A stretch of 8,174 nucleotides of DNA from Thermoplasmata archaeon (GTDB lineage Archaea > Thermoplasmatota > Thermoplasmata > Halarchaeoplasmatales > Halarchaeoplasmataceae), in NCBI GenBank assembly GCA_019594305.1, contig JAFDTZ010000101.1, forward strand, positions 1-8,174, in the 5' to 3' direction. The translations under genes and the position numbers were made by a program. Of this stretch, positions 5,970 to 8,174 are shown in pieces (the stretch's first letter is position 1; every line of letters begins with the position of its first letter). The notes beneath the pieces were generated by a model that had not been told where the DNA came from, did not search any database, and worked only from the letters and a program-made list of their open reading frames with translations.

Positions 5970-7946
5970 ATGAAAAAAACGAAAGTATGCATGATGATGG
6001 ATAGAAGAATTTGCGTGGTTTTATTGATGAGCATGTTGCTGATAAGCTTATTTACATCAGGGGCAGCGAGTTTATCAACCCACACAGTAGGCGAGACGAT
6101 TGAATACGATCTAGAGGAGATTGAATATGATCCTGTTGTTATCGACCTTGATGACAGTAGAGATGTGGGTTTATTTTCTGTGTTCACGGAATACCCCGAT
6201 CTGGATATCCCAAATTTACGTCATAGAGCTTTCTACTTACATCCACAATTTGAAACCCCTGAGAGAATATCTGAAGGTTCGACCATACATATGAACCTCT
6301 TCTCGGATAAAGTGTTAACTACGAACATACATACAACTACTATGTATATGGAAAACGCAACGTCACTACGAGGAACTATAGAGGGATATGAATGGGGTTT
6401 TGTTGTTTTAATTATTAATGATGGCAACCTTATAGGTACAATAGAGATACCTGAGAATAACGAGAGATTTGTTATCCGTACCAATTCTCAATCAAGCTTG
6501 CATTATATATTCGAAGTTGATGTTACGGATATCGATACTCCTCCCAGTATTGGCCCATTAGAAATTCAAGAGTCGGGAATCAACGTAAGTAAGAATACAC
6601 AATTCTCAACTAACGACCTCCGGATGTTAGACTATGATCCGTATGAACCGGTTACGATAGACGTTTTCCCTACCTTCACAACAGAGGCAAAAGATACGAT
6701 ATTAGAGTTTGGTTACCCTTCTTTTTGGACTTTTATCCTCGAAGAGATAGAAATATCCAATACAGTACTTCAAAATAGTCATGCATATTTAACACTGAAT
6801 CCAAAACCACTTCTTGAGGTTTACTGGTTGGAAGAAAGTGGAGACTCAGAAGAAGACTTAGCAGCTTTAAGAAATTGTGATGTAGTACATAATTGGAGAC
6901 GGCACTGGGAAGCGGATTTAGTTGTGTTGTATGCATATAATCAACACTGTGTGGCCGGATTGGGTCATACTCTAAATACTTTAGAAGGGGTCCCCGAACG
7001 TGGATATTCACTTGTAAATGTGCAGCATTCTTCTGCTAACCCAATAGGTGATTCTATATACACGCTAATACATGAGGTCGGGCACAATTTGGGTGCTCAT
7101 CATAAGGATCAACAGGACTATGTGACGGTGGGAGGAAATCTCATAAAAGGCCATCCCGGGCCCACCGAATGGACGGACTGGCCGGAAAATGGATGGTCAG
7201 CTGGTTGGAGATGGAACATATCATTTATGGGGACGAAAATATATAGATGTTCAGTGATGACATACACATCTGGAAATTATTTCGAAGATGGTCAAGATCA
7301 TATTAGACTTGGAATATTTTCAAACCCTGAACGTTCTTTTTATGGTGTGCCGATGGGCCACGATACATATGCGAACAATACCGGAACCATACGTATAACG
7401 AAACATATAGTTTCTTCCTATTCGGATAGAATAGTATTAGCACCCGAGATTTCGGGCGAACTTGTGACCACACTTCCTTATGGACATAAGATATCATGGA
7501 TGCATGAACATCAGGATGTCACTAGTTATAAAATATATATTGGATCAAATGATCCTATCGAAATCGATGACCTACCCCCCGTCGGTAGCGAGGTGACCTA
7601 TACGAACTCAAATGTAGATATCGGTGTTCCCATCACATATTCTGTTACAGCTATAACTGATGAGTGGGAAAGTTACCATTCAGAACAGGTGACCCTTACC
7701 TTACCATTACCCGAACCTCCAGTTATCGATGGATATTGGGATTATGGTGGACACCATATTTACTGGAGTCATGCTGATACTAAGGCGAATAATGTTCTAA
7801 ATGTTGATGCATATGTAGTAGAGTGGAAACATACACATGAGGGTGAATGGAATTATATGCCCTTTATACATCCCGATCCTGAAGAAGATGAGATAATATT
7901 TACACATAGCGATCCCCCCCCCCTGATTCAAATTACTATCGTGTAG
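5970..7946 (+). CDS. Secreted reprolysin-like metzincin metalloprotease (M12B-type), frame closed early after a C10 tract
   Basis: 658 residues as read. Residues 1-34 are a signal peptide (MKKTKVCMMMDRR, then VVLLMSMLLISLF, ending SGAAS). Residues 35-280 look like an N-terminal prodomain and show no known motif. The zinc protease domain is at about 281-490: ADLVVLYAYNQHC (315-327), the full HExxHxxGxxH site HEVGHNLGAHH with zinc ligands H368, H372 and H378 and the general base E369, the Met-turn CSVMTY with M430, and the late IFSNPERSFYGVPMG motif (449-463) common in bacterial and archaeal reprolysin-like enzymes. One FnIII-like domain (about 492-580) and the start of a second (from 581) follow. 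The frame ends eight codons after a run of ten C (7914-7923), in the middle of the second FnIII. Downstream another frame continues the domain. The catalytic domain is complete, so a secreted truncated enzyme could still work. It probably digests external protein; the substrate is unknown. Confidence 0.88.
   Translation: MKKTKVCMMMDRRICVVLLMSMLLISLFTSGAASLSTHTVGETIEYDLEEIEYDPVVIDLDDSRDVGLFSVFTEYPDLDIPNLRHRAFYLHPQFETPERISEGSTIHMNLFSDKVLTTNIHTTTMYMENATSLRGTIEGYEWGFVVLIINDGNLIGTIEIPENNERFVIRTNSQSSLHYIFEVDVTDIDTPPSIGPLEIQESGINVSKNTQFSTNDLRMLDYDPYEPVTIDVFPTFTTEAKDTILEFGYPSFWTFILEEIEISNTVLQNSHAYLTLNPKPLLEVYWLEESGDSEEDLAALRNCDVVHNWRRHWEADLVVLYAYNQHCVAGLGHTLNTLEGVPERGYSLVNVQHSSANPIGDSIYTLIHEVGHNLGAHHKDQQDYVTVGGNLIKGHPGPTEWTDWPENGWSAGWRWNISFMGTKIYRCSVMTYTSGNYFEDGQDHIRLGIFSNPERSFYGVPMGHDTYANNTGTIRITKHIVSSYSDRIVLAPEISGELVTTLPYGHKISWMHEHQDVTSYKIYIGSNDPIEIDDLPPVGSEVTYTNSNVDIGVPITYSVTAITDEWESYHSEQVTLTLPLPEPPVIDGYWDYGGHHIYWSHADTKANNVLNVDAYVVEWKHTHEGEWNYMPFIHPDPEEDEIIFTHSDPPPLIQITIV
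5989..6006 (+). repeat. 18-base direct repeat, copy 2
   Basis: Identical to the copy at 5815-5832. Here it encodes MMMDR at residues 8-12 of the protease precursor, just before the hydrophobic core of the signal peptide. Confidence 0.8.
7914..7923 (+). repeat. C10 homopolymer at the frame break of the protease
   Basis: Ten C in a row within a gene of about 37% GC. The frame before it ends at 7946. The next domain reads on from 7922, so a tract of 11 or 8 C would make one gene. Slippage in the cell, slippage in transcription and sequencing error are all possible. Confidence 0.85.
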
Positions 7947-8174
7947 GATCTGTAATAGAATATAACAATATTTATCATCTTGGAGATCCTTCGAATGTGA
8001 TAGTTCTTGTTTCTTCGGGAGGAGGCGGAATCTGCCCATACGTCTCCGTTTGGAACGGCACGGACTACCAGCGTGACAACAATCTTCTTATCGCTTCGGA
8101 GCACCAGGAAGGCGTAGTGGACGACAACTATGTACTCCGGAACAACATGGTACCCAAGGACGGATACTACTCGC
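7922..8174 (+). CDS. Frame-shifted continuation of the metzincin gene (rest of FnIII plus start of a C-terminal module; runs off the window)
   Basis: This frame is open for all 84 codons to the window edge and has no start codon of its own near its 5' end. It begins PDSNYYRVGSVIEYNN, which completes the second FnIII domain left unfinished by the upstream frame. A short linker with SSGGGG follows and then CPYVSVWNGTDYQRDNN at about 8033-8083. From memory this last motif opens a recurrent C-terminal module of secreted bacterial and archaeal proteins. The junction with the upstream frame is the C10 tract. GC content rises from about 30% to above 50% at the linker. It is the same gene as the protease, split by an indel, and not a separate gene. 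Confidence 0.75.

Noticed and set aside
4816..8039. Minus-strand ORFs under the beta-helix and protease genes, and the plus ORF 5435-5662
   Set aside because: All lie in other frames of well-supported genes and show no motifs or ribosome sites.
1..8174. CRISPR array, tRNA, insertion sequence or attachment site
   Set aside because: No spaced repeat array, no cloverleaf or T-arm pattern, no transposase and no terminal inverted repeats were seen on either strand.

Overview
The window reads as archaeal, most likely an uncultured euryarchaeal lineage close to Thermoplasmata (for example a sediment group such as MBG-D); the exact group cannot be fixed by reading. The reasons are a 49-residue L40e ribosomal protein with four zinc-binding cysteines, a type IA DNA topoisomerase of archaeal form with four zinc ribbons, TATA-box promoters 20-50 bases upstream of starts, short leaders, and a set of secreted proteins typical of archaea (PQQ-type propeller, NosD-like beta-helix, metzincin).

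Layout. Positions 1-1674 (minus strand) hold most of a membrane-anchored eight-bladed beta-propeller protein with an FnIII domain, one membrane segment and a cytosolic zinc ribbon; its 3' end lies outside the window. A 125-base divergent promoter region separates it from the ribosomal protein L40e gene (1800-1949, plus). L40e converges on topA (4222 to 1955, minus) with only 5 bases between the two stops. Upstream of topA is a 362-base divergent intergenic region (4223-4584) with a topA TATA box, two short palindromes, a possible folded element with an anti-Shine-Dalgarno sequence, a tandem 19-bp repeat and a TATA box for the next gene. That gene (4585-5820, plus) is a secreted, C-terminally anchored NosD-like beta-helix protein. 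Its stop codon overlaps a 31-codon ORF with a good Shine-Dalgarno. A secreted reprolysin-like metzincin protease follows (start 5970). Its frame closes at 7946 just after a run of ten C, but the reading continues in another frame to the window end, so the gene is frame-disrupted at the homopolymer.

How the genes fit together. The centre (L40e, topA) is housekeeping. The flanks are cell-surface or secreted functions: a probable surface propeller, a surface beta-helix protein and an extracellular protease. The beta-helix gene and the protease lie in the same direction and could be one transcript; together they suggest extracellular polymer (protein and glycan) handling, which is inference. The best targets for follow-up are the C10 tract in the protease, the tandem repeat before the beta-helix promoter, the coupled 31-aa ORF and the 18-base repeat it shares with the protease signal peptide, and the abrupt GC changes at module borders in both secreted genes.
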